Shown: positions 34,520 to 44,250 of the stretch, piece after piece
Layout of the letters: each line of letters begins with the position of its first letter
How positions within the stretch are numbered: the first letter of the stretch is position 1
Assembly: GCF_004804355.1 (NCBI RefSeq)
Contig: NZ_SRWZ01000002.1
Span: 558,001-622,000 of the forward strand
Origin: Cognatitamlana onchidii
GTDB taxonomy: Bacteria > Bacteroidota > Bacteroidia > Flavobacteriales > Flavobacteriaceae
DNA: 64,000 nucleotides
Reading direction: 5' to 3'
The notes under the pieces: model-generated
The model's database searches: none
Seen by the model: only the letters and a program-made list of their open reading frames with translations
What the model was told of the DNA's origin: nothing
Made by a program: the position numbers and the translations under genes

Positions 34520-37500
34520 ATGAAAAAACCTACTTGTACAAACTACTTGTTTGCTATTGCTTTGATTTGTCTTAGCATGCAACTGTTTTCTCAAAATCTA
34601 GTGCCATTTAGCCCAAGATACGATAGGGCGATTAAGGGGGATATACTTCAAATTGGAAATAGTAATGTAGGTCTTCATCCTACAGACCCGTATAATGGAA
34701 CCAATACGAACGACGTCCTAGATGCTGCCGTATTTGTTGATATAGATGGAGATCCCAGTACCTTTAATTCAAGTAGTGCTGATTTAGAAGTGCCAAATGA
34801 TGTCAATTGTTATAGAATAGTCTATGCAGGTTTGTATTGGAGTGCTGTGGTTGATGGTGATACCCCAATTTCAGATGTAAAATTTAAAGTACCCGGAGGT
34901 TCATATGTGGATATTACGGGAACAGAAATCTATTTTCAGAATGCTGCAACCGATAGGTATTCTAATACTTATGCCTATTACCATGATGTTACGACCATGT
35001 TAACAGCATTGCCAGACCCAGAAGGAACCTATACCGTAGCAAATATTTCCTCAATGGTTGGCCCAAAACCTAATAGTGAAGGGTTATCTGCTGGTTGGTC
35101 TCTTTTTGTGGTTTATGAAGATCCTTTACTTCCTAGTAAGTATATCACGTCTTTTGATGGTTTCACTAAAATTACAAGTACTATTAATGAAACCTTTCCG
35201 GTTTCAGGATTTAAAACTATACCTACAGGTCCAGTAAGAGCAAAATATGCCTTTAGTACTATTGAAGGAGACAGACGATGGACAGGAGACTACCTACTAA
35301 TGAATGGTACTGCAATTAGTGCCACAAATAATGCTGGTGTTGTTATTCGTGAAGATGACAATTTTTTTAATAGTACGTCGTCTATTATAGATCCGGTTAC
35401 GAATACACCAGAAATTATGACCAATCGCTTGCCTGATGGGTCTAATACCTTAGGTTTTGATTCTGGTATAATTAATGTTCCAAATGCAGGGAATAGTCTT
35501 ATTGCTAATGGAGCTACCTCTGCAACTATCAGCTTAGGAAGTAATTTAGATATCTATTATTTTTATTTCAATGCTTTTGCAATTGAAATTATCGCGCCTA
35601 ACATCGTGCTTACAAAAATTGTTGAAGATGAGTTAGGAAATGATATTGGTGGACAAATTGTGGATTTAGGGGACCAATTGTTTTATACTATTGGGTTTCA
35701 AAATAATGGTAACGATGATGCTACCGATTTAACAATAAGAGATATTCTTCCAACAAACATTGTTTTTAATTATCCTGAAGATATTGAATCATTACCCCCT
35801 GGAGTAGTTGTTCAAAGTTACGATCCATTAACAAGAGAGCTTATTTTTAGAGTAGATAGGGATGTGGTAGAAGAAAATGATCCAGTTTCAAATATTCGAT
35901 TTAAAGTTACTGTAGTTTCTACCTGTAGTTTATTGAGTGATGCGTGTTCAAATAATATCGACAATCAAGCATACGCCACTTACAAAGGGACTATAAACCC
36001 TGATTTTGTTATTTCCGATGACCCTAGTTATAATAGTAACACAGGATGTTTATTAACACCTGGAGCCACAAATTTCTTGGCAGATATAAATGATTGTACT
36101 TTTGAAGAAGAGGTTATACTTTGTGGTTCAAGTGTTGAATTAACAGCGGGTAACGGGTATGATACGCATTCTTGGTCTACAAGCCCTACAGGAACACCCG
36201 TAATTGGAACATCCCAATCTATAACGGTTACAGAACCGGGAACTTATTATGTACACAATTATGCCATTGCTCCGTGTCAAGATACAGATCAGGTTTTTGA
36301 AGTGGTAACCTTTGGTGCCAATGTTACAAACCCAGTAATTCCTTTTGCAGACGAAGTTGTTGTTTGTCCAAATGATGGCAAAGAATTACCTAATATATAT
36401 TTGTGTGGAGGCAATGGTGCCAGAGTGATCGAAACAGGAATTACAGACGCTACTTCTATGATATGGGAAAAACTTGATGAGAGTAGCTGTGCGGCTGTTG
36501 TCGATCAAGACTGTGCCAACGAAGATGCTGGTTGTACTTGGAATCAAGTAACCACTGGTCCTGATTTTATGGCCGATACGGCTGGACAGTATAGACTAAC
36601 TTTGAACTACCAAGGAGGCTGTTTTAATCAATTCTATTTTAATATATATACGAACCTATTAGCACCTACAGTAACCTCCAAGGACATATATTGTGCAACA
36701 CCAGGAGAGATTACTATTGGAGGTGTGCCTAATGGATATGAGTATAGTATTGATGGAACTAACTACCAAACAAGTAATACGTTCAGCATTACAACGGCTA
36801 ATTCTTACTCGATTTATATTAGACAAATTGGTGTTACACCTAACCCCTGTATTTTTACAGTACCAGATGTTCAAATTGTTGATCACGATTTTTCAGTATC
36901 CAACATTATTACACAACCTTTGTGTTATGGCGAACTGGGAAGTGTGGCTATTGCAGCTAATGATGCTAGACCACAGTATTTCTTTTCCATTTCACAAGGA
37001 GGTACCTTAGTAAACAGTGTGGGGCCTATAGTTGAGAATGATTATACGTTTTCTAATTTAAATGCAGGAGTCTATACCATAGATGTTTCTACTGAAGATG
37101 GTTGTGTGTATTCTGGAGATATAGAAATAATTGAACCGGACCTATTAGAAGCTACTTCAGCTTTGACGAAACCATTAACTTGTACAGATGGAGAGATTAC
37201 GGTGTACCCAGTAGGTGGAACACCGCCATATTATTATTTTGTAAATAGCTCAACTGTTTTTCAAAGTACACCAACCGTTGCAGTAACGGCACCAGGAACC
37301 TTTGATATTACAGTCGTTGATTCTAATAACTGTACAGCACAAACATCGATTACTATAGATCAAATTGATGCTCCAGATTTTAATGTAGTAAAAACAGATA
37401 TTTTATGTTTTGAAGCTGGAAATACAGGTCTGATAGAGTTTAATGCTATAAATGCTAACGGTAATAGCTTAGAATATAGCATTGACAATGGCGCTACGTT

Positions 37501-40500
37501 TTCTAATGCCTCTGTCTTTTCTGGATTGACTTCAGGTGATTATGATGTTGTTGTAAGGTATACTACAGGTCCTGATGCTTGTTTGTCTGATCCGCAGCGT
37601 ATTACTATCGATGCTGCTAGTCCTATAGAAGGAGAGGCAATTGTAACCGCACCGTTTACATGTACCACAACAGGAGAGATTACCGTTTCAGGAGTTACTG
37701 GAGGAACTGCGCCTTACACCTATAGTATTGATGGCCTAAACTTTCAAAGTGGGGCAGTATTTTCAGGATTAACAGATGGTACCTACACGGTGTCTATTAG
37801 AGATGCCAGTAATTGTACATTTATTACGGTACCAGCAACCATTAATTCAATAACACCGCCAACAGACCTAAGCTTTACAAATACACCATTAAGTTGTCCG
37901 CTTAATGTGTCTGATGTTACACTAAGCACTACAGACGGATTTGGAGCATTAACTTACGAAATTATTGCACCTGCTAGTGCTACTGTAAATACTTCTGGTG
38001 CTACAAACGGTATCTTTACGAATCTAACACCTGACACTTATACATTTAGAGTGACAGATGCATATAATTGTTCGTATACAGAGTCATACACCATAGACCC
38101 TTTGCCTCCAGTAGCTTTAAATACTGTAATCACAAAAGGTCTAGATTGTACGATATCTCCAGATGCTATTATTTCAGGATCCATTACTAGTGGAGTAGAG
38201 CCATTTACCTATGCTGTATCTTTTAACGGAGGAGGTTATGGAGCACCTGTTGCCACAGGTTCAACCTTTAATTACGCGGCTTCAGTGGCAGGAACGTATC
38301 AAATACAAGTTACCGACGCTAATAACTGTACTACAGAGTCTGCCATAGAAACCCTTGATGCACCAGTAGTTGTAACGGCTAGTTCATCAACAAATAATCC
38401 AACATGTAATGGTTATAATGATGGTTCTATTACCTTAACAGGTGTAACAGGCCAAGCTCCTTTTACCTATAGTATAGACGGAGGTAGTACATTTGTATCC
38501 TCTAATATTTTTGGTGGCTTAGCGGCTGGAAACTACAATTATATTGTTCGCGACAGCAAAAGCTGTGAGGCTTCAGGTACTGTCACCTTAATAGACCCAC
38601 TACCTATTGATGCTTCGATTGTTAGAAACCCGATTCAATGTGCATCTGGAACTTTAGGTAGTTTAGATGTAAGTATTAATTCAGGAGGTGTGGCACCGTT
38701 TGTATATAGTTTATACGATAACACATTTACTCAAATTGGTGCTAGCGTTTCATCAGCGTTTGTAACGCATACGTTTAATAGTTTATCTTTTGGCGATTAT
38801 TATATTACTATAGTTGATTCTAATGGGTGTGAATTTAGAAGTAGTGTTCAAAGAATTGAAACACCGCCAAATATTCAATTAGATGGAACAGCAACAACTG
38901 GTTCTTGTGCAACCGGTGCTACCGCAGATATTTCTGTGCTTTCAGGAACGCCTTCTTTTACATATTCTATTTATGGACAACCAGGTACTGCATTTGGACC
39001 AACTGCGGCAACATCGCATACATTTACAAATTTGGATCACGGTGTTACATACCAGTTCCAAGTTGAAGACGCTGGTGGTTGTATAGCAGTAATAGAAGTT
39101 ACTACTCCTGTTTTATCTCCAATTAATCTTAATGCGGTAACGGCAACCGATGTGAATTGTCATGGCGGTAATGATGGGACTGTAAGTTTTACCGTATCAG
39201 ATTATGATGCTTCTGTAACGTCTTTATATTATGAAATAGTAGACCGCTTAACCAACGATCCAATTATACCAGCTCAAAATGGAACGCTTACAGGCTTAAC
39301 AGGTAGTCCAGCCAGTGCCTCTATATTAGGATTAGGAGCAGGCGACTATACACTATTAGTTAGGGAAGCAAATGGAACATTATGTAATACATCACAAATG
39401 TTTCAAATTAGGCAACCAATTCAACCTCTACTATCTACGGTAGCATCAAAAGAGAATGCAAATTGTAACGTGGGAGCACAAATCGTTTTAACAACTGCTG
39501 GGGGTACAGGACCCTACACTTATGCAGCTGGTGCTCCAGGATTTTCACCATCACCTTCTGATTTTGGATTAAGTAATGTTTTAAACGTAGATTATGCCAC
39601 TGGGACTAATTGGGATATTGTGGTAAGAGATGCTAATAATTGTGAAACTAGACTTAGTGAAACCATAGGATTAGACCCTGAACCAGTAATAACAGCCTCA
39701 GTAAATAATCAATGTACAGTTACTGAGGGGAGTTTTACTCTTGATGTGGCCATGACAACTGCAGGTGTTGCACCTTATACCTATAGTATTGACGGCGGTG
39801 CATTTCAAACAAGAACAGCTCCTTTTACGGTTGGTAATCTGAGTTCAGGAACTCACACAGTGCAAGTTCAAGATGCTAACGGATGTGGTAATCTAGTTAC
39901 TATTGATATTCAGGCACCATTAAATATAGCTCCAGAACTAACAAGTGCACCTACTTGTAATATTACCGACGGTCAGATTACAGTCGTGGGAACAGGAGGT
40001 TCTGGTTCATATACCTATGCTATAAACCCAAGCCCAGTATCTGCTACTTTAAGCGGTAATGTATATTCTGGTTTACCATCAGGAACTTATGTTATTACCC
40101 TAACCGATGCCATAACACTTTGTTCAAAGGAGGCCAGTATCTTTTTATCAGAGCCTGCGAACCCAATTGTGAGTACAACCTCGACACCAGTAACTTGTTT
40201 AACTGATAATAATGGAGAAATTGGTATTAGTGTTTCAGGTTACTCCGGTGGGTATACTTATGAGATATTTAATAGTCTTGGAAGTTCAGTAAGAACTGGT
40301 ACAGGGAATACAAGTTTAAACCCACAACCAGTAACAGGCCTATTAGCTGATACTTATTCTGTAGTAGTTACAGAGAGCTTAAGTCCATTTTGTTCTGGTA
40401 CTTCTAATATTATTGTTTCCTCACCAAATGAAACGCTCACAGTAAATGCTTCAGAAGCATCAAATGTGACCTGTGATAACGATAAAGGAACGATCGTTGC

Positions 40501-42679
40501 AATTGCAAACGGCGGTTGGGGAAGTTATGAATATGAATTGACGGGAGCAGCTACTGTTGCTTATTCATCAAATGGTACTTTTTCGAACTTAGCTGCTGGT
40601 AATTATACTGTTAATGTTCGTGATGCAGGTGGCTGCGTAGCGTCTGACAATATAACGCTAATACGTCCAACAATTATAGACGGAACTATTTCAGCAAGTA
40701 CGAGTACCTTATTATGTTTTGGTGATTCTAATGCCAATATTACTGTAACTACGGTTAATGGAGGTAGAGGTAGTAACTATACCTATGTGCTCAATCAAAT
40801 AACACCAACGGCTAGTTCTTCAGGACCTCAAACTTCTCCAGTTTTTAATCGATTAGCTGCAGGAACCTATAATGTTACTATAGCTGATGGGTATAATTGT
40901 GATTTCACGACTGCGGATGTTACTATTAATGAGCCTACAGAAATAGAAGCATCACTCGTAAAATCTGTTTCGCCATCTTGCTTTACAACAACAACTTTAA
41001 CATTAAGTGCAACGGGAGGCTCAGGTCCATATACCTTTAGTGATTCTCCAGCATTCACCTCTGTTTTAGGATCATTTGCATCATCTATAACAATTACAGT
41101 AGGAGCTGGAACTTATATGTATTACGTTAGAGATGTTAATGGATGTGTATCTACTGTTTCAAATGAAATTAAAATAGATCCGCTTCCTCCACTAAAAGTT
41201 AATATTGATGCAACAAACGCCACAATTAACTGTACAGGTGATGAAAGTGGAGTTATTGTAGCAAAGGCTGAAGGAGGATTAGGTAGTTATACTTATGTGT
41301 TACAGAATGCCTCAGGGGCAGACATTACTCCAGCGCCAAATCAAACCACACCAGGTGTTTTCACAGATTTACCAGTTGGTGTTTATCAAGTCAGGGTATC
41401 AAGCGGATCTGATTGTGAAGAAGTTTCGGCAACTATTTCAATTACCGAACCTGCACAACCGCTAGTAGCTAATTTTACAGTTAACGACGTTACCTGTAAT
41501 GGAGGTGATGATGGTATTATGGAGATAAGTGCTTCTGGAGGTACAGGTGCGATAAAATATGCTATATCTCCTCAGTTAAATCAGTTTTTTGATTCACCTG
41601 TTTTCACAGAATTAATGGCAGGGAACTATCAAGCTATTGCTCAGGATGAATTAGGATGTTTCGTAATCTTTGATTTTACAATAAAAGAACCAACACCAGT
41701 AATGTTAAGTATAGTTGGTAATTCTATTATTCCTGAAGTATGTTCGGGTGACTTAGATGGTGCGTTTAGTATTGAAATTTCAGGAGGAACATTACCTTAT
41801 AGTGTAAGCTTAGACGATATTTCAGGAGTTTATACTACCGGTGATTTAACTCAGACTATTTTCGATTTTGATAATTTAAATGGAGGTGATCATATAGTAT
41901 ATGTTCGCGATAATGAAGGATGTGAATCTGAATGGAATATTACTTTCCCTGAATCTGTATTATTGGCTCCACAAATTCAGGTAGAATATGGCTGTGTAGA
42001 TAATCTATCCGCTAATACTGTTACCGTGAGTGTTGACCCAAGTATAACAGACACTTCAAATATTGATTATTCATTAAACAATGGCCCGTATCAAGCATCT
42101 AATGTATTTACGAATGTTGTACCTGGTTTAGGGCATAGCATAACCGTACGTCATACCAATGGATGTGAAAAAACAGCATTAAGCTTTGATGTAGACGCTA
42201 TAGAGCCATTAGAAATGACCTTAGAAGATGGCGAACTTAATGAGATAGTAGCTTTAACTTCAGGAGGAACAGAACCTTATGAATATACTTTAAATGGGGA
42301 ATCTTTTGGAGAGCAGAATAGGTTTATCATATATGCGTCGGGCGATTATACCGTAACAGTTACCGATAGTAATGGATGTGTGGCATCTGCAACAAGGTAT
42401 TTTGAATATGTAGACGTATGTATACCAAATTATTTTACGCCTAACGGTGATGGAACAGAAGATAGATGGGGCCCTGGTTGTGCCACACAATATGAGGAAC
42501 TAACCTTTGATATTTTTGATAGATATGGAAGAAAAGTAGCGTCTTTAGATGTTAATCAAAAATGGGATGGAACCTATAACGGAGCCCAATTACCAACTGG
42601 TGACTATTGGTATGTTGTTAAGCTTAACGACCCTAAAGATGATAGAGATTTTGTTGGACACTTTACGCTATATAGATAA
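34520..42679 (+). CDS. Second SprB-type adhesin, 2719 aa (paralogue of the 19000 gene)
   Basis: This protein repeats the architecture of the first adhesin on a smaller scale: a normal signal peptide (about residues 1-24, QLFS-Q), a head domain (about 25-360), a DUF11-like domain (PNIVLTKIVEDELGND from about 364), the same Cys-rich linker, about 22 SprB-type modules and a CHU_C type B sorting domain (about 2630-2719, ending GHFTLYR). The head, linker, first modules and last eight or so modules match the first adhesin closely. It has one seven-module super-repeat instead of three and lacks the jelly-roll-like insert. It should be a type IX-exported surface filament. Its own SprF-like gene overlaps its stop codon. 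The lower length could give a filament of different reach or binding. Confidence 0.9.
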   Translation: MKKPTCTNYLFAIALICLSMQLFSQNLVPFSPRYDRAIKGDILQIGNSNVGLHPTDPYNGTNTNDVLDAAVFVDIDGDPSTFNSSSADLEVPNDVNCYRIVYAGLYWSAVVDGDTPISDVKFKVPGGSYVDITGTEIYFQNAATDRYSNTYAYYHDVTTMLTALPDPEGTYTVANISSMVGPKPNSEGLSAGWSLFVVYEDPLLPSKYITSFDGFTKITSTINETFPVSGFKTIPTGPVRAKYAFSTIEGDRRWTGDYLLMNGTAISATNNAGVVIREDDNFFNSTSSIIDPVTNTPEIMTNRLPDGSNTLGFDSGIINVPNAGNSLIANGATSATISLGSNLDIYYFYFNAFAIEIIAPNIVLTKIVEDELGNDIGGQIVDLGDQLFYTIGFQNNGNDDATDLTIRDILPTNIVFNYPEDIESLPPGVVVQSYDPLTRELIFRVDRDVVEENDPVSNIRFKVTVVSTCSLLSDACSNNIDNQAYATYKGTINPDFVISDDPSYNSNTGCLLTPGATNFLADINDCTFEEEVILCGSSVELTAGNGYDTHSWSTSPTGTPVIGTSQSITVTEPGTYYVHNYAIAPCQDTDQVFEVVTFGANVTNPVIPFADEVVVCPNDGKELPNIYLCGGNGARVIETGITDATSMIWEKLDESSCAAVVDQDCANEDAGCTWNQVTTGPDFMADTAGQYRLTLNYQGGCFNQFYFNIYTNLLAPTVTSKDIYCATPGEITIGGVPNGYEYSIDGTNYQTSNTFSITTANSYSIYIRQIGVTPNPCIFTVPDVQIVDHDFSVSNIITQPLCYGELGSVAIAANDARPQYFFSISQGGTLVNSVGPIVENDYTFSNLNAGVYTIDVSTEDGCVYSGDIEIIEPDLLEATSALTKPLTCTDGEITVYPVGGTPPYYYFVNSSTVFQSTPTVAVTAPGTFDITVVDSNNCTAQTSITIDQIDAPDFNVVKTDILCFEAGNTGLIEFNAINANGNSLEYSIDNGATFSNASVFSGLTSGDYDVVVRYTTGPDACLSDPQRITIDAASPIEGEAIVTAPFTCTTTGEITVSGVTGGTAPYTYSIDGLNFQSGAVFSGLTDGTYTVSIRDASNCTFITVPATINSITPPTDLSFTNTPLSCPLNVSDVTLSTTDGFGALTYEIIAPASATVNTSGATNGIFTNLTPDTYTFRVTDAYNCSYTESYTIDPLPPVALNTVITKGLDCTISPDAIISGSITSGVEPFTYAVSFNGGGYGAPVATGSTFNYAASVAGTYQIQVTDANNCTTESAIETLDAPVVVTASSSTNNPTCNGYNDGSITLTGVTGQAPFTYSIDGGSTFVSSNIFGGLAAGNYNYIVRDSKSCEASGTVTLIDPLPIDASIVRNPIQCASGTLGSLDVSINSGGVAPFVYSLYDNTFTQIGASVSSAFVTHTFNSLSFGDYYITIVDSNGCEFRSSVQRIETPPNIQLDGTATTGSCATGATADISVLSGTPSFTYSIYGQPGTAFGPTAATSHTFTNLDHGVTYQFQVEDAGGCIAVIEVTTPVLSPINLNAVTATDVNCHGGNDGTVSFTVSDYDASVTSLYYEIVDRLTNDPIIPAQNGTLTGLTGSPASASILGLGAGDYTLLVREANGTLCNTSQMFQIRQPIQPLLSTVASKENANCNVGAQIVLTTAGGTGPYTYAAGAPGFSPSPSDFGLSNVLNVDYATGTNWDIVVRDANNCETRLSETIGLDPEPVITASVNNQCTVTEGSFTLDVAMTTAGVAPYTYSIDGGAFQTRTAPFTVGNLSSGTHTVQVQDANGCGNLVTIDIQAPLNIAPELTSAPTCNITDGQITVVGTGGSGSYTYAINPSPVSATLSGNVYSGLPSGTYVITLTDAITLCSKEASIFLSEPANPIVSTTSTPVTCLTDNNGEIGISVSGYSGGYTYEIFNSLGSSVRTGTGNTSLNPQPVTGLLADTYSVVVTESLSPFCSGTSNIIVSSPNETLTVNASEASNVTCDNDKGTIVAIANGGWGSYEYELTGAATVAYSSNGTFSNLAAGNYTVNVRDAGGCVASDNITLIRPTIIDGTISASTSTLLCFGDSNANITVTTVNGGRGSNYTYVLNQITPTASSSGPQTSPVFNRLAAGTYNVTIADGYNCDFTTADVTINEPTEIEASLVKSVSPSCFTTTTLTLSATGGSGPYTFSDSPAFTSVLGSFASSITITVGAGTYMYYVRDVNGCVSTVSNEIKIDPLPPLKVNIDATNATINCTGDESGVIVAKAEGGLGSYTYVLQNASGADITPAPNQTTPGVFTDLPVGVYQVRVSSGSDCEEVSATISITEPAQPLVANFTVNDVTCNGGDDGIMEISASGGTGAIKYAISPQLNQFFDSPVFTELMAGNYQAIAQDELGCFVIFDFTIKEPTPVMLSIVGNSIIPEVCSGDLDGAFSIEISGGTLPYSVSLDDISGVYTTGDLTQTIFDFDNLNGGDHIVYVRDNEGCESEWNITFPESVLLAPQIQVEYGCVDNLSANTVTVSVDPSITDTSNIDYSLNNGPYQASNVFTNVVPGLGHSITVRHTNGCEKTALSFDVDAIEPLEMTLEDGELNEIVALTSGGTEPYEYTLNGESFGEQNRFIIYASGDYTVTVTDSNGCVASATRYFEYVDVCIPNYFTPNGDGTEDRWGPGCATQYEELTFDIFDRYGRKVASLDVNQKWDGTYNGAQLPTGDYWYVVKLNDPKDDRDFVGHFTLYR
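38147..39955 (+). repeat. Single seven-module super-repeat in the second adhesin
   Basis: The anchor Cys codons are at 38147 (KGLDC) and 39956 (APTC), a span of 1809 bp or 603 residues. The order of module signatures (PTCNG; IQCASG; PPNIQL; VNCHGGNDG; NANCN; NNQC) parallels the three blocks of the first adhesin. Confidence 0.7.
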
Positions 42680-43686
42680 TGATTAGTAGCCTTTCTATAA
42701 TGATGAGAAAATCAATACTAATACCGTTCTTATTACTTTTTATTGTAACCAAAAGTTACAGTCAAGAGTTAAATCTACCTGTTTTTACGCAGTATTTGGC
42801 CGATAATAATTTTGTAGTGTCGCCTACGTTTGCGGGTATTGGTGACAATGTTAAGATTAGGGCTAATGGTTTAACTCAATGGGTTGGTATTAAAGGTGCT
42901 CCAGATAATCAATCCATTTATGGAGATGCCAGAATTGCTAACCGTACTGGTGTTGGTGCATCATTTTATAATGATAGAAATGGAAATACCATTCAAACAG
43001 GGATGAAGTTCTCTTTCTCTCATCACCTTATTCTAGATTATTACACAGAACAGTATCTATCTTTTGGTATATCTTTAAACATAAATAATTTTAGGATAGA
43101 TATTAATAATTTTGATAACGGTTATGATAATCCTAGTATAGATGCCTTCGTAACTGATGACAGAAGAACTTCGAATGTTAATTTTGACATTGGAGCTTTG
43201 TATAGAAATAAAGGGTACTTTTTAAGTTTTAATATTAACAACCTTCTCAAAAAGAATTTTGATGATGTGGTTAGGGTACAGGAGCCAAGTTTGTTATTAA
43301 ACTATCAAATCTTTACGGGGTATACTTTTAACGGACCTAAAAAAAGTGGTTTAGAATTTGAACCATCTATTTTCTATCAAATGTTTAGCAGTGACAAACG
43401 ATCTAGTACCGATTTAAATTTTAAAGTAAGAAAGTTTAATAGAAATGAAGATTATTTGTGGGCGGGTATATCTTATAGGTTTTTAAACGACCAGTTTTTA
43501 AAACCATTAAATATAGGGCCAATGGTAGGGTTTCAAAAGTCCATATTTTATTTCGGATATGCCTACCAGATTACAACCAATGAGTTGTCCGCTTATAACT
43601 CTGGAACACATGTCGTAACTATTGGATTAAACTTTTTACAAGGGTTAAGTGATTGTCCGTGTACCCAAGGAGCTGTGCATAAATAA
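42679..43686 (+). CDS. PorP/SprF family outer-membrane protein, partner of the second adhesin
   Basis: This 335-residue paralogue of the sprF product keeps the family hallmarks QELNLPVFTQYLADNNFVVSPTFAGIGD and KFNRNEDYLWAGISYRFLNDQ. The ATG at 42679 shares its A with the adhesin stop codon (TAATG), suggesting coupled translation. Starting at ATG 42700 or 42703 would give a more usual signal peptide (MRKSILIPFLLLF...YSQ), so the true start is uncertain by seven or eight codons. It should be an outer-membrane barrel that assists export or anchoring of its neighbour. A terminator follows. Confidence 0.9.
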   Translation: MISSLSIMMRKSILIPFLLLFIVTKSYSQELNLPVFTQYLADNNFVVSPTFAGIGDNVKIRANGLTQWVGIKGAPDNQSIYGDARIANRTGVGASFYNDRNGNTIQTGMKFSFSHHLILDYYTEQYLSFGISLNINNFRIDINNFDNGYDNPSIDAFVTDDRRTSNVNFDIGALYRNKGYFLSFNINNLLKKNFDDVVRVQEPSLLLNYQIFTGYTFNGPKKSGLEFEPSIFYQMFSSDKRSSTDLNFKVRKFNRNEDYLWAGISYRFLNDQFLKPLNIGPMVGFQKSIFYFGYAYQITTNELSAYNSGTHVVTIGLNFLQGLSDCPCTQGAVHK

Positions 43687-43707
43687 AGAATTTTATGTTT
43701 TGAGATA

Positions 43708-43752
43708 AATTCAAATAATCAATCGATATTATTTGGTTGAATTATTTTTTTT
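43708..43752 (+). terminator. Rho-independent terminator after the second sprF gene
   Basis: AATTCAA (43708-43714) pairs with TTGAATT (43737-43743), with additional CAAATAAT/ATTATTTG pairing inside, followed by a run of eight T. It closes the adhesin region. Confidence 0.7.
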
Positions 43753-44250
43753 GAATGAAAAAGCCAGGGAAATAATCGTACCCTTTATGCAGACAGATAA
43801 TTTTTACCGATTGAGGGCCCGTATTCTGCTTGTTTACAAGCGGATCAATGCATACATAATCTCAACCCAAAACGTACGGTGTCAATACGGTTTAGAGTCT
43901 GGAAGGATTTAAATTATATGTGACAATTTAGAGTTTCAGTTCTATAAAGACACTTCATAGCCCTGAATTTATAACTATTGTAGGTTCTAAGTCAAAAAAC
44001 CAGTTTTTTTAAGTATAATTATCATGTAATGAGTGTCTTATGTTTGAATTGGTTTTTGGTTACAGTTGTTATCGGTTTTAACATTTAATTAGTAAGTGAT
44101 ACAAGGTTTTATGGACTATTTAACACATTAATCACTATCTTTCTTTTTACATTTGTTTTAATGTATTATTACGTTCAACGGTCAATAAAAAAGAAATATT
44201 TTATTGAAGGCTATTGGTATGTAATAGTTGTTTTTAACTAAATCCAGCAT
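43753..44250. other. Non-coding region between the adhesin locus and dsbD
   Basis: About 500 bp without a supported gene. The stretch 43795-43960 is less AT-rich than its surroundings and includes a palindrome, GCTTGTTTACAAGC (43828-43841). It could be a decayed gene, an unrecognised RNA, or a regulatory region for dsbD. I see no recognisable RNA family. Confidence 0.5.

Noticed and set aside
36693-37010. Forward frame of 105 codons within the second adhesin gene
   Set aside because: It is out of frame with a long, clearly real coding sequence and has a composition typical of a shadow frame.
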